Shown: positions 34,600 to 43,760 of the stretch, piece after piece
Layout of the letters: each line of letters starts with the position of its first letter
Position numbering within the stretch: the stretch's first letter is position 1
Assembly (NCBI GenBank): GCA_965248775.1
Contig: OZ252150.1
Location: forward strand, 930,001 to 994,000
Direction: 5' to 3'
Source: JBHHUI01 sp965248775
Lineage (GTDB): Bacteria; Chloroflexota; Anaerolineae; Anaerolineales; JBHHUI01
Length of the DNA stretch: 64,000 bases
Translations under genes and position numbers: made by a program
The notes under the pieces: generated by a model
The model's input: only the letters and a program-made list of their open reading frames with translations
Database searches by the model: none
Told to the model about the DNA's origin: nothing

Positions 34600-34923
34600 A
34601 TGGATCTAAAAATGTACGTTGGAAACTTAGCATTCTCGACAGGTGAAGAAGAGTTACGTACTCTCTTCGCGCAAGCTGGCACGATAACAAGCGTGAACTT
34701 GATTACAGATCGAGACACCGGTCGATCCCGCGGTTTTGCGTTCATTGAAATGAGCGCCCAGACAGAGGTTGAGGACGCGATTAAGCGTTTCAATAATTAT
34801 GACCTAGGAGGGCGGGCGATGACGGTTAATATTGCGCGGCCTCGTGAAGAGCGTGGTGGGCCGGGTAGATACAATAAAGGTCCGATCAAACATAAGGCGG
34901 GTAGGGGCGGTCGCCGTTATTAG
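34600..34923 (+). CDS. RRM-domain RNA-binding protein
   Basis: This single-RRM protein (107 aa) has RNP2 MYVGNLAF and RNP1 RSRGFAFIEM and a glycine/arginine-rich tail, like cyanobacterial and Chloroflexota Rbp proteins that are often cold-inducible. The start ATG has a strong AAGGAGGAA ribosome site. The 168 bases between it and the helicase contain two short hairpins (CGGAT/ATCCG and GATCCG/CGGATC) that might regulate it. It is followed by a clear terminator. Confidence 0.93.
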   Translation: MDLKMYVGNLAFSTGEEELRTLFAQAGTITSVNLITDRDTGRSRGFAFIEMSAQTEVEDAIKRFNNYDLGGRAMTVNIARPREERGGPGRYNKGPIKHKAGRGGRRY

Positions 34924-34985
34924 ATCGGCACCCAATATCATGGCCTGAAGAGGGTCAGATCACAACTTCATACCGCAAGAGAATT

Positions 34986-35014
34986 AACACCCGAGGCGCA
35001 TTGTTTCGGGTGTT
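34986..35014 (+). terminator. rho-independent terminator after RRM gene
   Basis: Stem AACACCCGA/TCGGGTGTT (9 pairs, 11-base loop) is followed by TCATTTTT. It ends the helicase-RRM unit and faces the MaoC gene that converges from the other strand. Confidence 0.85.
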
Positions 35015-35031
35015 TCATTTTTAGTGAAAAT

Positions 35032-35538
35032 CTACTCATCCACACGGGTCGGAAAAAGATCGGTTTGCGGCGCGTGGTCACGTTTATAGACCATAACTGT
35101 ACGCTTGAAGCTTATCACAACCTTTCCGTCCTGATTGATTCCCCGCGTTAGTATTTGCACAATGCCCGCTTGCGGACGCGATTTTGATTCTCGTGTGGTC
35201 AACACTTCGGACTCGGCATAGAGTGTCTCCCCATCGAAGACAGGATGCGGCAGACGCACCTCGTCCCAACCCAGATTTGCAACCGCATTCTGGCTGACAT
35301 CCGATACACTCAATCCGGTAACGATCGCTAGCGTCAGAGTGCTATCGACCAGACATCGACCGAATTCCGTGCGCTTGCCATATTCGCGGTTGAAGTGAAG
35401 TTGGTTTGGGTTCATTGACAACAACGTAAACCAGATGTTGTCCGTTTCGGTGATAGTGCGCCCCAAGGGATGTCGATACACGTCGCCGACTTCAAAATCC
35501 TCGTAATAGTGCCCGTTCCAGCCAGATTTAATTGCCAT
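35032..35538 (-). CDS. MaoC-family (hot-dog fold) enoyl-CoA hydratase/dehydratase
   Basis: This 168-aa single hot-dog protein begins HYYEDFEVGDVYRHPLGRTITETDN and has HFNREYGKRTEFGR and FDGETLYAESEVL blocks typical of MaoC hydratases, including mesaconyl- or itaconyl-CoA hydratase-like proteins. Hydration of an enoyl-CoA is likely. It is last in a minus-strand series of CoA genes and lies 37 bases after the CaiB gene. The start ATG at 35538 has GGAGGATT upstream. It is intact. Confidence 0.87.
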   Translation of the reverse strand: MAIKSGWNGHYYEDFEVGDVYRHPLGRTITETDNIWFTLLSMNPNQLHFNREYGKRTEFGRCLVDSTLTLAIVTGLSVSDVSQNAVANLGWDEVRLPHPVFDGETLYAESEVLTTRESKSRPQAGIVQILTRGINQDGKVVISFKRTVMVYKRDHAPQTDLFPTRVDE

Positions 35539-35575
35539 AGGAAATCCTCCCGTTACACCATATGTAATACGATCT

Positions 35576-36769
35576 TCAAATCGCTCCAGCAGCTTTTAGC
35601 GCGACTATTTCATCTTCGGACTTTCGCAGCATGTCCCCAAAGACTTCTTCGTTATTCTCACCGACAAGGGGCGCAGGCAAGAACGTCTCCGCTTGCGTCT
35701 CGGAGAGTTTGATCGGGTTCCCCGGCATGCGTACTCGGCCACCTTGCGGGTACTCCACCTCCACGATCATATTGCGTGCCAAGACTTGCGGCTCGGCAAA
35801 GGCTTGCGCAAAATCGTTGACCGGCGCACAGGGGATACGAGCGGCGCGCAATTTTTCGAGCCAATAGTCACGTGTCTGTGCCCTCAATACTTCACTCAAG
35901 CGCTTGTCTATCAATGCTCTATTTTTTAAGCGTCCTTGGCGCGTCCGATTTTCCTCGTTGTCAAGTTCAGGCAGTGCCACTATCTCCATCAAGCTTTGCC
36001 AGAACTGGTCAGTGACCACGGCCAAAATAATGTAATCATCCTGGCATAGGTATATGTCGTATGGCACATGATGAGGATGCGCGCTGCCCTGCCGCTGTGG
36101 GATGTCGCCGGAAAGCAGATGTATGGTCGCTAAAAAATTAAGCATACTGATTTGAGTATCCAGCATGGAAATATCAATATGCTGTCCACGACCTGTACGC
36201 TCGCGTGCAACAAGTGCAGCTAGGATACCAATGGCGCCAAACATCCCCCCACCAAGATCGGTAATTGGCATGCCTGCCCGCGTAGGTAATCCTTCAGCAG
36301 GCCCGGTGATGCTCATTGCGCCGCCCATGGCTTGCGCGACCATGTCGTATGCTGGCCGCTCCTTATGTGGGCCACTTTCGCCGAAGCCGGTGACCGAACA
36401 CGTGATAATCCGCGGATTGATTTCCGACAAATGGACGTGATCAACTTTCAGCCGCTCAGTTACGCCAACGCGAAAGTTGTTCAGCACAATGTCGGACACA
36501 TTGACCAATTCGTAGAAAAGGGCCAGGCCCTCTTCCGATTTTAGGTTGATGGTCACACTCTTTTTATTCCGATTAAGGGTGAGGAAATAAGGCCCCATGC
36601 CGTGCAGACTCGTTTCAGGTTCGTCAGCTAGACGACGTGTCATTTCACCCGAGCCGGGTGGTTCAATTTTGATCGTTTCAGCGCCCAGGTCAGCCAGTAT
36701 CATCCCGGCATAAGGGCCGCTTAACATGTGCGTAAGTTCGAGAACACGGACACCCGCGAGTGCTTGCAT
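35576..36769 (-). CDS. CaiB/BaiF-family (class III) CoA-transferase
   Basis: This 397-aa protein starts VRVLELTHMLSGPYAGMILA and has the presumed catalytic aspartate in ITDLGGGMFG. Class III transferases move CoA between carboxylic acids via an aspartyl-CoA intermediate. The neighbours (MaoC, acyl-CoA dehydrogenases, a second CaiB gene) suggest activation of a carboxylic or dicarboxylic acid such as itaconate, mesaconate or methylsuccinate; that substrate range is inference. An IS4 copy separates it from the second CaiB gene, so the original operon may have been cut. It is intact. Confidence 0.9.
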   Translation of the reverse strand: MQALAGVRVLELTHMLSGPYAGMILADLGAETIKIEPPGSGEMTRRLADEPETSLHGMGPYFLTLNRNKKSVTINLKSEEGLALFYELVNVSDIVLNNFRVGVTERLKVDHVHLSEINPRIITCSVTGFGESGPHKERPAYDMVAQAMGGAMSITGPAEGLPTRAGMPITDLGGGMFGAIGILAALVARERTGRGQHIDISMLDTQISMLNFLATIHLLSGDIPQRQGSAHPHHVPYDIYLCQDDYIILAVVTDQFWQSLMEIVALPELDNEENRTRQGRLKNRALIDKRLSEVLRAQTRDYWLEKLRAARIPCAPVNDFAQAFAEPQVLARNMIVEVEYPQGGRVRMPGNPIKLSETQAETFLPAPLVGENNEEVFGDMLRKSEDEIVALKAAGAI

Positions 36770-36914
36770 GAATACTCCAAGTCCTGAGCGATTAACTCCA
36801 GGTATTAATTGTCGCGAATATGTTGAAAATTATTAACGGACTTCAGTTATGAGAGTCCCCTCATTGGGGCAACTCTTATTGCCCAGGATTTCTTTTGAGT
36901 AGAGATACTAAACC

Positions 36915-38396
36915 CAATACCTTTCAAATAAGCAAACAGGTGGCACCCGAGGCATACTTGTGAGATATACAAATTCGCAAGATGCCAGGGGGCCACCTGA
37001 TGGGATACAGATTACGCGAGGTTGACATCGAGAGCAAGTTTTGCCGGGAACTGACATTTACAAGCCTGAGCCGGGTTATCCGCCAGATGTGGTCGAAGCA
37101 GCGTTGGAGGCAGAAGGCTTGAAAACGCAACGCGAGCGCAAATTGAATCTGGTCGTGACAGTGTTTTTAATCATCACAATGAACATCTACACGCAATCTT
37201 CTCTGGGGCGGGTAATGCGTAAGATCGCCCAGGGGTTGCGGTACATCTGGAACAATCCGGAATACGCGGTACCGAAAGACAGTGCGATTACCTATCGGCG
37301 CTATCAACTGGGTGCTCGACCGGTCGTGCGTTTGTTTCGGCATGTATGTCGACCGATAGCTACGACGGAGACAGCCGGCGCGTTCCTCTTTGGATTGCGC
37401 CTGATGGCCATCGATGGCACGGTTGAAGATGTGGCTGACACGCCGGAGAATGCGGCGGCTTTTGGACGGCACCACAGCCCGCGCGGCCAGAGCGCTTTTC
37501 CGCAGGTGCAAGGGGTGTATCTGGTCGAGTGCGGCACGCATACGATTGTCGATGCGGGCTTCTGGCCTTGCCACACCAGCGAGCGCATAGGTGGTTTTCG
37601 CCTGTTGCGCTCGGTCGAGATGGGCATGTTGGTGATGTGGGACCGTGGGTTTCATGATTATGACATGCTGCGCATGGTTTTGGAGCGCGGGGGACACATT
37701 TTGAGCCGATTTCCAGCCCATGTCAAGCCTAAAAACCGCTGTCCATTGCCAGATGGCTCCTACACCGCCTACCTGACCCCCTCCGACTACCAGCGCCGCA
37801 AGCGGGGCGAGCGCCTCCTGGTGCGCATCGTCGAATACACCATAAGTGACCCGGCACTCCCCGGTTACGGTGAAGTGCACCGCTTGGTTACCACCTTGCT
37901 GAACCCCGAAGCCTTCCCAGCCCTGGAACTCGCGCGAGCTTATCACGAACGCTGGGAAATCGAATTGGTCATCGATGAAGTCGACACCCATCAACGTCTG
38001 GCCGGACGCCCGCTGCGCAGTCTCAAGCCGGTCGGGGTCATTCAGGAACTGTATGGCCTGCTCATCGCACACTTCATCATCCGCTTCCTGATGCATGCGG
38101 CTGCCCAACGCACCGGTCTCGAACCCGACCAACTCAGCTTTGTGCATGCACTCGAACTCGTGCGCGACACGCTCGCCGAGTTTCAAAAGACGGCCGTTGA
38201 CCAACTCGGCCAACTCTATGACCGCTTGTTGCATGACATCGCTGACGTTCGTCTGCCTCTCCGCCGTGCCCGTTCAAACCCGCGTGTAGTCAAACGCAAG
38301 ATGTCAAAGTTCCGCCTGAAACAGCCGGAGCATTATCACTGGCCCCAACCCCGACAACCTTTCCGGCAAGCTTTGGCCCTTATTTGAAAGGTATTG
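36915..38396 (+). mobile_element. IS4-family insertion sequence, copy 2
   Basis: It has the same ends as copy 1 (CAATACCTTTCAAATAAG and complement). The target duplication is ATACTAAACC (36905-36914 and 38397-38406), sharing CTAAACC with the site of copy 1. It is 1482 bases long and lies between two CaiB genes of the same strand. Confidence 0.95.
36982..38387 (+). pseudogene. IS4-family transposase, one-base deletion near N-terminus
   Basis: The frame from 36982 (MPGGHLMGYRLREVDIE) is lost near 37080, where one T present in copy 1 is missing, between SLSRVI and PPDVVEAAL. The remaining frame is open to 38387 and contains all three catalytic regions. A TTG-started product from 37041 could lack only the first about 35 native residues, so residual activity cannot be excluded. 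Confidence 0.85.
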
Positions 38397-38399
38397 ATA

Positions 38400-39578
38400 C
38401 TAAACCACACTTGCTTGATGCAAGGCTTCGATGCCCGCAGCGTCGTAGCCGAGTTCCCACAGAATCTCCTGCGTATGCTGACCAATAGTTGGTACAGCCT
38501 CGTTGCGTGGGGTAGTGCCGTCAAGGTTCATCGGATGGTTCAGCATTTCGAAAGGCTGCCCATTCACTTCCACGGTCGACCAGCGCGAGCGGGCGTGCAG
38601 TTGTTCATGCGCCGCCAATCCTCGTACATCGTTAACATTCCCCCAGGCAATCCTGACCTGATCTAGCCGTTCGATCCACGTCTCGCGATTACTGGCGGAG
38701 AAAATTTCTTCGATGAGCGGCTCAAGAATTTCGCGGTGCACAAGCCGCGCCTCATTAGTAGCGAAGCGCATATCGGTCGCCAGTTCGGATCGGCTGAGCA
38801 CATGCTCGCAAAAGGACTGCCACTCATGCTCGGCCTGGATCGCCAGATTGAGAAATTGGCCGTCGCCACATAGATAAGGTCCGTAGGGCACAATCAGATT
38901 GTGACGCATGCCAGCTCGCGGTAATTGTTGCTCGTTTCCAAGATAGTAATACAACGGAGCGCCCATCCATTCGGCAGCGCATTCTAGCATTGAGATGTCG
39001 ATGCTTGTGTCGGCGTCACTGTTGTTGCGCCCGAGCAACGCACCCAGAATGGACATGGCCGCATACATCCCGGCCGAAATATCACAAAGCGACACGCCCA
39101 CTTTTGCAGGTTCCTGCACGCTACCACTCGCCTGCAATATCCCACTTTCCCCTTGGAGCAAGAGATCATACGCTTTGCGATCGCGGTAGGGTCCATCTGC
39201 GCCATAGCCCGTAATAGTACGGTAGATGAGCCGTGATCGCGTTGTGCGTACGGCCGACGACGTGAGTTCCGCACGCTCCAGGGCTGCATGAGTTACGTTC
39301 GTGAGGAAAACGTCGGCTCGATCCAGCAACTTGTCGAGGATTTCGCGTCCAGCAGGCTGTTTGATATCCAGCGTCAGGCTGCGCTTGGCGCGGTTGAGCC
39401 AGACAAAGTAGGAGCTGAGACCGTGCACGCTGCTATCGTAGCGGCGGGTGAAGTCGCCGCCGGGGGGCTCGATCTTGATCACATCTGCACCCAGGTCCGC
39501 CAAGTGGCGCGAGGCTAACGGGGCGGCAACCGCTTGTTCAAGACTCACTACTCGCATTTTGTTTAAAGGAGAAGCCAT
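38400..39578 (-). CDS. CaiB/BaiF-family (class III) CoA-transferase
   Basis: This 392-aa protein starts MRVVSLEQAVAAPLASRHLA, with the catalytic-type aspartate in SLCDISAGMY. It is a second class III CoA-transferase of the block and clearly different from the one at 35576. The stop codon lies 4 bases beyond the IS4 copy, within its right target duplication, so the last codons may have been altered by that insertion. It lies 36 bases after the acyl-CoA dehydrogenase stop and is probably co-transcribed with it. Confidence 0.9.
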   Translation of the reverse strand: MASPLNKMRVVSLEQAVAAPLASRHLADLGADVIKIEPPGGDFTRRYDSSVHGLSSYFVWLNRAKRSLTLDIKQPAGREILDKLLDRADVFLTNVTHAALERAELTSSAVRTTRSRLIYRTITGYGADGPYRDRKAYDLLLQGESGILQASGSVQEPAKVGVSLCDISAGMYAAMSILGALLGRNNSDADTSIDISMLECAAEWMGAPLYYYLGNEQQLPRAGMRHNLIVPYGPYLCGDGQFLNLAIQAEHEWQSFCEHVLSRSELATDMRFATNEARLVHREILEPLIEEIFSASNRETWIERLDQVRIAWGNVNDVRGLAAHEQLHARSRWSTVEVNGQPFEMLNHPMNLDGTTPRNEAVPTIGQHTQEILWELGYDAAGIEALHQASVV

Positions 39579-39614
39579 AGAACTCCCAAGTTTGGAAGTG
39601 AAAGCAGCTGTCGC

Positions 39615-40772
39615 TCAATACGATCGCGGTAGCCCCAAGACATTCTGCCCTAGGTATGCCAGGATCAGGTTATTAGCCACTGGTGCAATCTTGTACAGTC
39701 GAATTTCACGGAACTTACGCTCGACATCGTATTCTGTCGCCAGGCCATAGCCGCCAAACGTATCCATGCACATATTGGCGGCATTCCAAGCCGCCTCGGA
39801 GGCCAAATATTTGGCCATGTTGGCTTCCGGGCCAACCTTGCGGCCCGCGTCAAAGCGCGCAGCTGCTTTATAGCGCATCAGGTCCGCGGCCTCGATTTGA
39901 GCATAGGTGTCGGCGATTGGAAACTGCACGCCCTGGTTTTGGCCAATAGGGCGGTCGAAAACGATCCGCTCTTTGGCATAGGCCGCGGCTTTCTCGATGA
40001 AGAAGCGCCCATCCCCGATGCACTCGGCGGCGATGAGTATTCGTTCGGCATTCATCCCGGAGAGAATATGGCGGAAACCCTGGCCCTCTTCGCCAATGCG
40101 GTTCTCAATAGGAACGTGTAGGTCCTCGATAAAAAGGACGTTGGTTTCGTGGTTGATCATCATGTCCAGCGGTTCTGCCCGCACGCTGTCGCCCGCCAGC
40201 TGCAAATCTACCAGGAAGAGACTGAGATTTCCGGCGCGGTCGTTTTCGTCGTAGGGCGCGGTGCGTGCCAGCAGCAGCATTAAGTCAGAATGCTGGACAC
40301 GCGAGGTGAAGATCTTCTGACCATTGATGATGTATTCGTTGTCGTTGCGCTGCGCGCGGGTCTCGATGCGCGGTGTGTCAGAACCGGCGTTAGGCTCCGT
40401 GACGCCGAAGGCTTGCAGGCGTAATTTGCCGCTGGCGATACCCGGAAGGTACCTACGTTTCTGATCTTCATTACCATGACGTAGCAGTGCGCCCATGATA
40501 TACATTTGGGCGTGGCAGGCAGCCGCGTTACCACCAGAGCGATTGATCTCCTCCATGATAATAGTGGCCTCCAGCATTCCCACCCCGATACCACCATATT
40601 CCTCGGGGATCAGCGCTGCCAGCCAGCCACCCTTGGTGAGGGCGGTGACAAATTCCTCCGGGTAAGCATCTCTGGCATCCAACTCACGCCAGTAATCGCC
40701 GGGAAAGTGGCTACAAAGCTCACGTACCGCACGGCGAATGTCTTCTTGCTCAGATGTGAATTCGAAATTCAT
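39615..40772 (-). CDS. acyl-CoA dehydrogenase
   Basis: This FAD-dependent acyl-CoA dehydrogenase (385 aa from the ATG at 40772, MNFEFTSEQEDIRR) shows the signature TEPNAGSDTP near residue 130 and the C-terminal catalytic region GGYGLATEYDVERKFRE. It would make a 2,3-enoyl-CoA with electrons going to ETF. An upstream in-frame ATG at 40811 is less likely because it overlaps the divergent gene remnant. It probably acts between a CoA-transferase and the MaoC hydratase. Confidence 0.92.
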   Translation of the reverse strand: MNFEFTSEQEDIRRAVRELCSHFPGDYWRELDARDAYPEEFVTALTKGGWLAALIPEEYGGIGVGMLEATIIMEEINRSGGNAAACHAQMYIMGALLRHGNEDQKRRYLPGIASGKLRLQAFGVTEPNAGSDTPRIETRAQRNDNEYIINGQKIFTSRVQHSDLMLLLARTAPYDENDRAGNLSLFLVDLQLAGDSVRAEPLDMMINHETNVLFIEDLHVPIENRIGEEGQGFRHILSGMNAERILIAAECIGDGRFFIEKAAAYAKERIVFDRPIGQNQGVQFPIADTYAQIEAADLMRYKAAARFDAGRKVGPEANMAKYLASEAAWNAANMCMDTFGGYGLATEYDVERKFREIRLYKIAPVANNLILAYLGQNVLGLPRSY

Positions 40773-40810
40773 TTGTCTCGTCCCCGTGTGATATGCTTGC
40801 GACTGACCCA

Positions 40811-41080
40811 ATGACAGATCGCTCTCTTACCGAAGAACTCGCTGGCTGGTTGACACGCTGGCGAAAGACCGGGTTTCCTGAGGCTACCCTCGCTACCGCC
40901 CGTGATTACGTACTCGATTGGTTAGGCTCGGCGCTGGCCGGAGGCGTGACCAACCCCGGAGTACAATTGCTCGATTGTGCCGAGGCGCAACCGGAAGGGC
41001 CTTGCTCCATCGCTGGCGCCGCATTGACGCGTTCTGCAGAAGTCGCCGCGCTGGTCAACGGATTGGAATATAACTTGATA
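40811..41080 (+). pseudogene. MmgE/PrpD-family protein, N-terminal fragment
   Basis: The fragment MTDRSLTEELAGWLTRWR to AALVNGLEYN matches the first about 90 residues of MmgE/PrpD proteins (2-methylcitrate dehydratase-like, usual length about 450 aa). It then ends abruptly where the 3' end of the convergent acyl-CoA dehydrogenase begins. The frame stays open to 41236 but that part reads antisense to the dehydrogenase. A deletion has removed the rest. Confidence 0.75.
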
Positions 41081-41116
41081 AGGGATTCCGGAAAAAGGCG
41101 ACGAACTCCAGGACTT

Positions 41117-42280
41117 TTACGCCTCAAGACTATAGCGTTTGAGCAAGTTACGGGCGATAACCAGGCGCTGGATTTCGTTGGTGCCTTCACCGATGATGAG
41201 GAGCGGTGCGTCGCGGTAGTAGCGTTCGACTGGTAACTCGGAAATATATCCGTAGCCGCCGTGAATGCGCATCGCTTCCATGGTCACCTCGCCGGCCGTT
41301 TCCGTAGCAAACAACTTCGCCATACCCGCTTCCATGTCGACGCGCTTGCTGGCGTCTTTTAGGGTCGCCGCTTGCCGGACCAACAATCGCGCCGCTTCGA
41401 TTTTCGTTGCCATGTCTGCCAACTTCATGCTGATGGCCTGGTGCTGGGCGATGGGCTTGCCAAACGATTCCCGCTGCTGCGCGTACTTTATAGCGGCCTC
41501 AAACGCCGCCTGCGCCAGCCCCACGCCCCTTGCGGCCACGTTGATGCGCCCAACTTCAATACTCGCCATTATCTGGTTAAACCCTTCTCCTTCTCGCTCC
41601 CCAACCAGATTTGACGCCTGTACGCGCACCTCGTCAAAAACGACTTCACACGTCCGCACTCCTTTGTATCCTAACTTATCCATGTTACGGTCCACTTGCA
41701 GACCTGCAACATCCTTCTCTACTAGGATGAGGCTCATGCATTTGTGGCGCGGCTCGGCTTCCGGATCCGTCTTTAACAGCACCCCGAACATCGTACCCTG
41801 TTCGGCGTTCGTGACAAACATTTTCGTACCGTTGATGATGTAGTTATCTCCATCGCGACGGGCCGTCGTGCGTATCGCCTGCAAGTCGCTCCCTGCGTGC
41901 GATTCTGTCATACACATGGCCGAGTGTTTTTCACCGGTAGCCATCGCCGGTAGAAAGCGCCGCTTTTGGTCCTCAGTGCCAAAAGTCCCGATGAGGTAGG
42001 CAATCGCTAGGTGCGTGTTAAGGATGCCGCTTATACTCATCCAGCCCCGGCTCAATACCTCCACAATTGAGGCGTAGGTCGCAAAGTCCAGCCCTATTCC
42101 ACCATAGGTCTCTGCGATTGTGGTGCCAAAGAGCCCCATCTCCTTCATACGCTGGGCGATGGCGAAGGGGTATTTATCATTTCGTTCCAATTCGACCGCA
42201 CTCGGGATGATCTCATGCTCCACGAACCGGCGAACAGTCAATAGAATTAGCTTTTGCTCTTCTGTCATTTGGGTATTCAT
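41117..42280 (-). CDS. acyl-CoA dehydrogenase
   Basis: This 387-aa enzyme begins MNTQMTEEQKLILLTVRRF, has signature MTESHAGSDLQAI and the C-terminal GGYGYISELPVERYYRDA with the region that carries the catalytic glutamate in short/branched-chain members. It is a second dehydrogenase of the block, more like short-chain or methylsuccinyl/glutaryl types than the first, though the substrate cannot be fixed by eye. It is intact. Confidence 0.92.
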   Translation of the reverse strand: MNTQMTEEQKLILLTVRRFVEHEIIPSAVELERNDKYPFAIAQRMKEMGLFGTTIAETYGGIGLDFATYASIVEVLSRGWMSISGILNTHLAIAYLIGTFGTEDQKRRFLPAMATGEKHSAMCMTESHAGSDLQAIRTTARRDGDNYIINGTKMFVTNAEQGTMFGVLLKTDPEAEPRHKCMSLILVEKDVAGLQVDRNMDKLGYKGVRTCEVVFDEVRVQASNLVGEREGEGFNQIMASIEVGRINVAARGVGLAQAAFEAAIKYAQQRESFGKPIAQHQAISMKLADMATKIEAARLLVRQAATLKDASKRVDMEAGMAKLFATETAGEVTMEAMRIHGGYGYISELPVERYYRDAPLLIIGEGTNEIQRLVIARNLLKRYSLEA

Positions 42281-42339
42281 TGATAGTTTCCCTTATCACG
42301 AATCGGTCTCCCCTTCGGCGACGATGCGCTTGCATTCTT

Positions 42340-42489
42340 CTAAACGATTTCGGATGCTCTAAATAGTGCTACTTCGTCTGAGTCGCACCCCGGTTCGGTG
42401 AGGATTGTTTCACTTTGGGTGATCGGCTCCACGATGGTTTCGACGCTTTCCATGTCTACCAGTGGCCGTAACTCCCACACCCACACCAT
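42340..42489 (-). CDS. possible small protein or gene remnant
   Basis: A 49-codon frame (start MVWVWELRPLVDMESVE, acidic, ends RASEIV) lies between the acyl-CoA dehydrogenase and the MFS gene. Composition is protein-like but no family is recognised, and there is no clear ribosome site. It may be the tail of a lost gene. Confidence 0.25.
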   Translation of the reverse strand: MVWVWELRPLVDMESVETIVEPITQSETILTEPGCDSDEVALFRASEIV

Positions 42490-42496
42490 CAGCAGG

Positions 42497-43744
42497 TCAA
42501 CTTCGTTGTAAGTGGCGCTGCAGAGACACGACGGTGAGCAGACCTATTATCAAGGCAACGGCGAGGGTTGCGAAAGCCCAACTCCAGGGCGAAAGCAAAG
42601 ACCCGGCCATTGATACACCGCGTGCGGCAGCGTAATCGAGTGTAGCCCCGAAGACAAGTGGTGCAATGGCCCCGGCTGAAAAGCCTGAAAAAGAATAGAT
42701 GGCCAACGTGCGACCCAGGTAATCGTGAGGCACACTTTCAGTCAATGTCGTCGAAATGATGGCCGAGTCGGCGTTGGATAAAAATGTCGCTGTCAAGGCC
42801 ACACCGATAACAAGCGCCCACGCTGAATTCAGGGTGAGACCCAATCCCAGGGTAAAGATGAATCCGGCGCTCATGACGAATTTAATGGTTCGGGCGCGGC
42901 CAAAGCGGTCAGAAACTGCCCCACTTCCTGCAGTTGCTGCAGCGCCGGTTAACTTAGCTATCCCCGCCAGCGCTGCTCCGCTGCGGGTCGCCTCGCCAAG
43001 CCCTGTTCCTCCCTGAATGAGAACTGCTGCCAAAAAGGCGGGCAGCCAAACTCGCAAGCCGAACATCTCCCATGCGTGGGCGCTATAGGCAGCGATGGAC
43101 AGTAACGCCGGCCGGTTGTGCAGCAATTCTGACATGGGGCGGGCGGGCGCGCTTTTTTCTGCGGTATGGTCCGTACTATCGGAAGGCGCCAGGGCGCGCC
43201 AGGCAATGATGGCGGCCAGCAGCGGACCAATGGACAGCAGCGCAAACGCATTCCGCCAGCCCAGGGCTACAGCCAGGCCGCCGCCGAGGGCGATGGAGGC
43301 CGCCGATCTCAGGGTGAAGGAGGCGACGAACAAGCCTACTGCGCGCCCACGCCGATCGCCTGCAATGCGCTGCGAAATCAACCGTACGCCAGGCATGTAG
43401 ATGCCGGCGATGCCCAACCCGGTGAGCGCACGGAAGAAGATAGCGCTGCTTGTGTCCTGGGCAAACAGCGCGAACGCCGAGTTGCTCAACCCGGCCCACA
43501 ACGCACCGCCCAGGATAATGCGCTCCACCCTTACATAGTCCGTCAGTGATGACAAGAGGAGCACTGCGAGCACATAGCCGGCTTGTCCGGCGGCGTTGAT
43601 CGCTCCGGCTTGTGCATTGCTCAATTGCCATTCCGCTTGAATGAGGGATAACGTCCCGGCGAAATTCAGGAAGACGAGCACGGCGCAAGTCTGCATGGCG
43701 CATAAAATCCAGAGCCATGAGGGAAGGCGCGCCTGCGATGACAA
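42497..43744 (-). CDS. major facilitator superfamily transporter
   Basis: This MFS protein has about 12 hydrophobic segments and a loop 2-3-type motif (GGALWAGLSN region, then DRRGRAVGLF after helix 5, and DRFGRARTIK after helix 8). The substrate is unknown; a carboxylate imported for the adjacent CoA pathway is a guess. The start is uncertain. The frame is open to 43825, overlapping the dehydrogenase 3' end, so a TTG at 43744 (before SSQARLPSWLW) or an ATG at 43696 (MQTCAVLVF) is more likely. Confidence 0.82.
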   Translation of the reverse strand: MSSQARLPSWLWILCAMQTCAVLVFLNFAGTLSLIQAEWQLSNAQAGAINAAGQAGYVLAVLLLSSLTDYVRVERIILGGALWAGLSNSAFALFAQDTSSAIFFRALTGLGIAGIYMPGVRLISQRIAGDRRGRAVGLFVASFTLRSAASIALGGGLAVALGWRNAFALLSIGPLLAAIIAWRALAPSDSTDHTAEKSAPARPMSELLHNRPALLSIAAYSAHAWEMFGLRVWLPAFLAAVLIQGGTGLGEATRSGAALAGIAKLTGAAATAGSGAVSDRFGRARTIKFVMSAGFIFTLGLGLTLNSAWALVIGVALTATFLSNADSAIISTTLTESVPHDYLGRTLAIYSFSGFSAGAIAPLVFGATLDYAAARGVSMAGSLLSPWSWAFATLAVALIIGLLTVVSLQRHLQRS

Positions 43745-43760
43745 CGGGTTTTTGTCCGGG

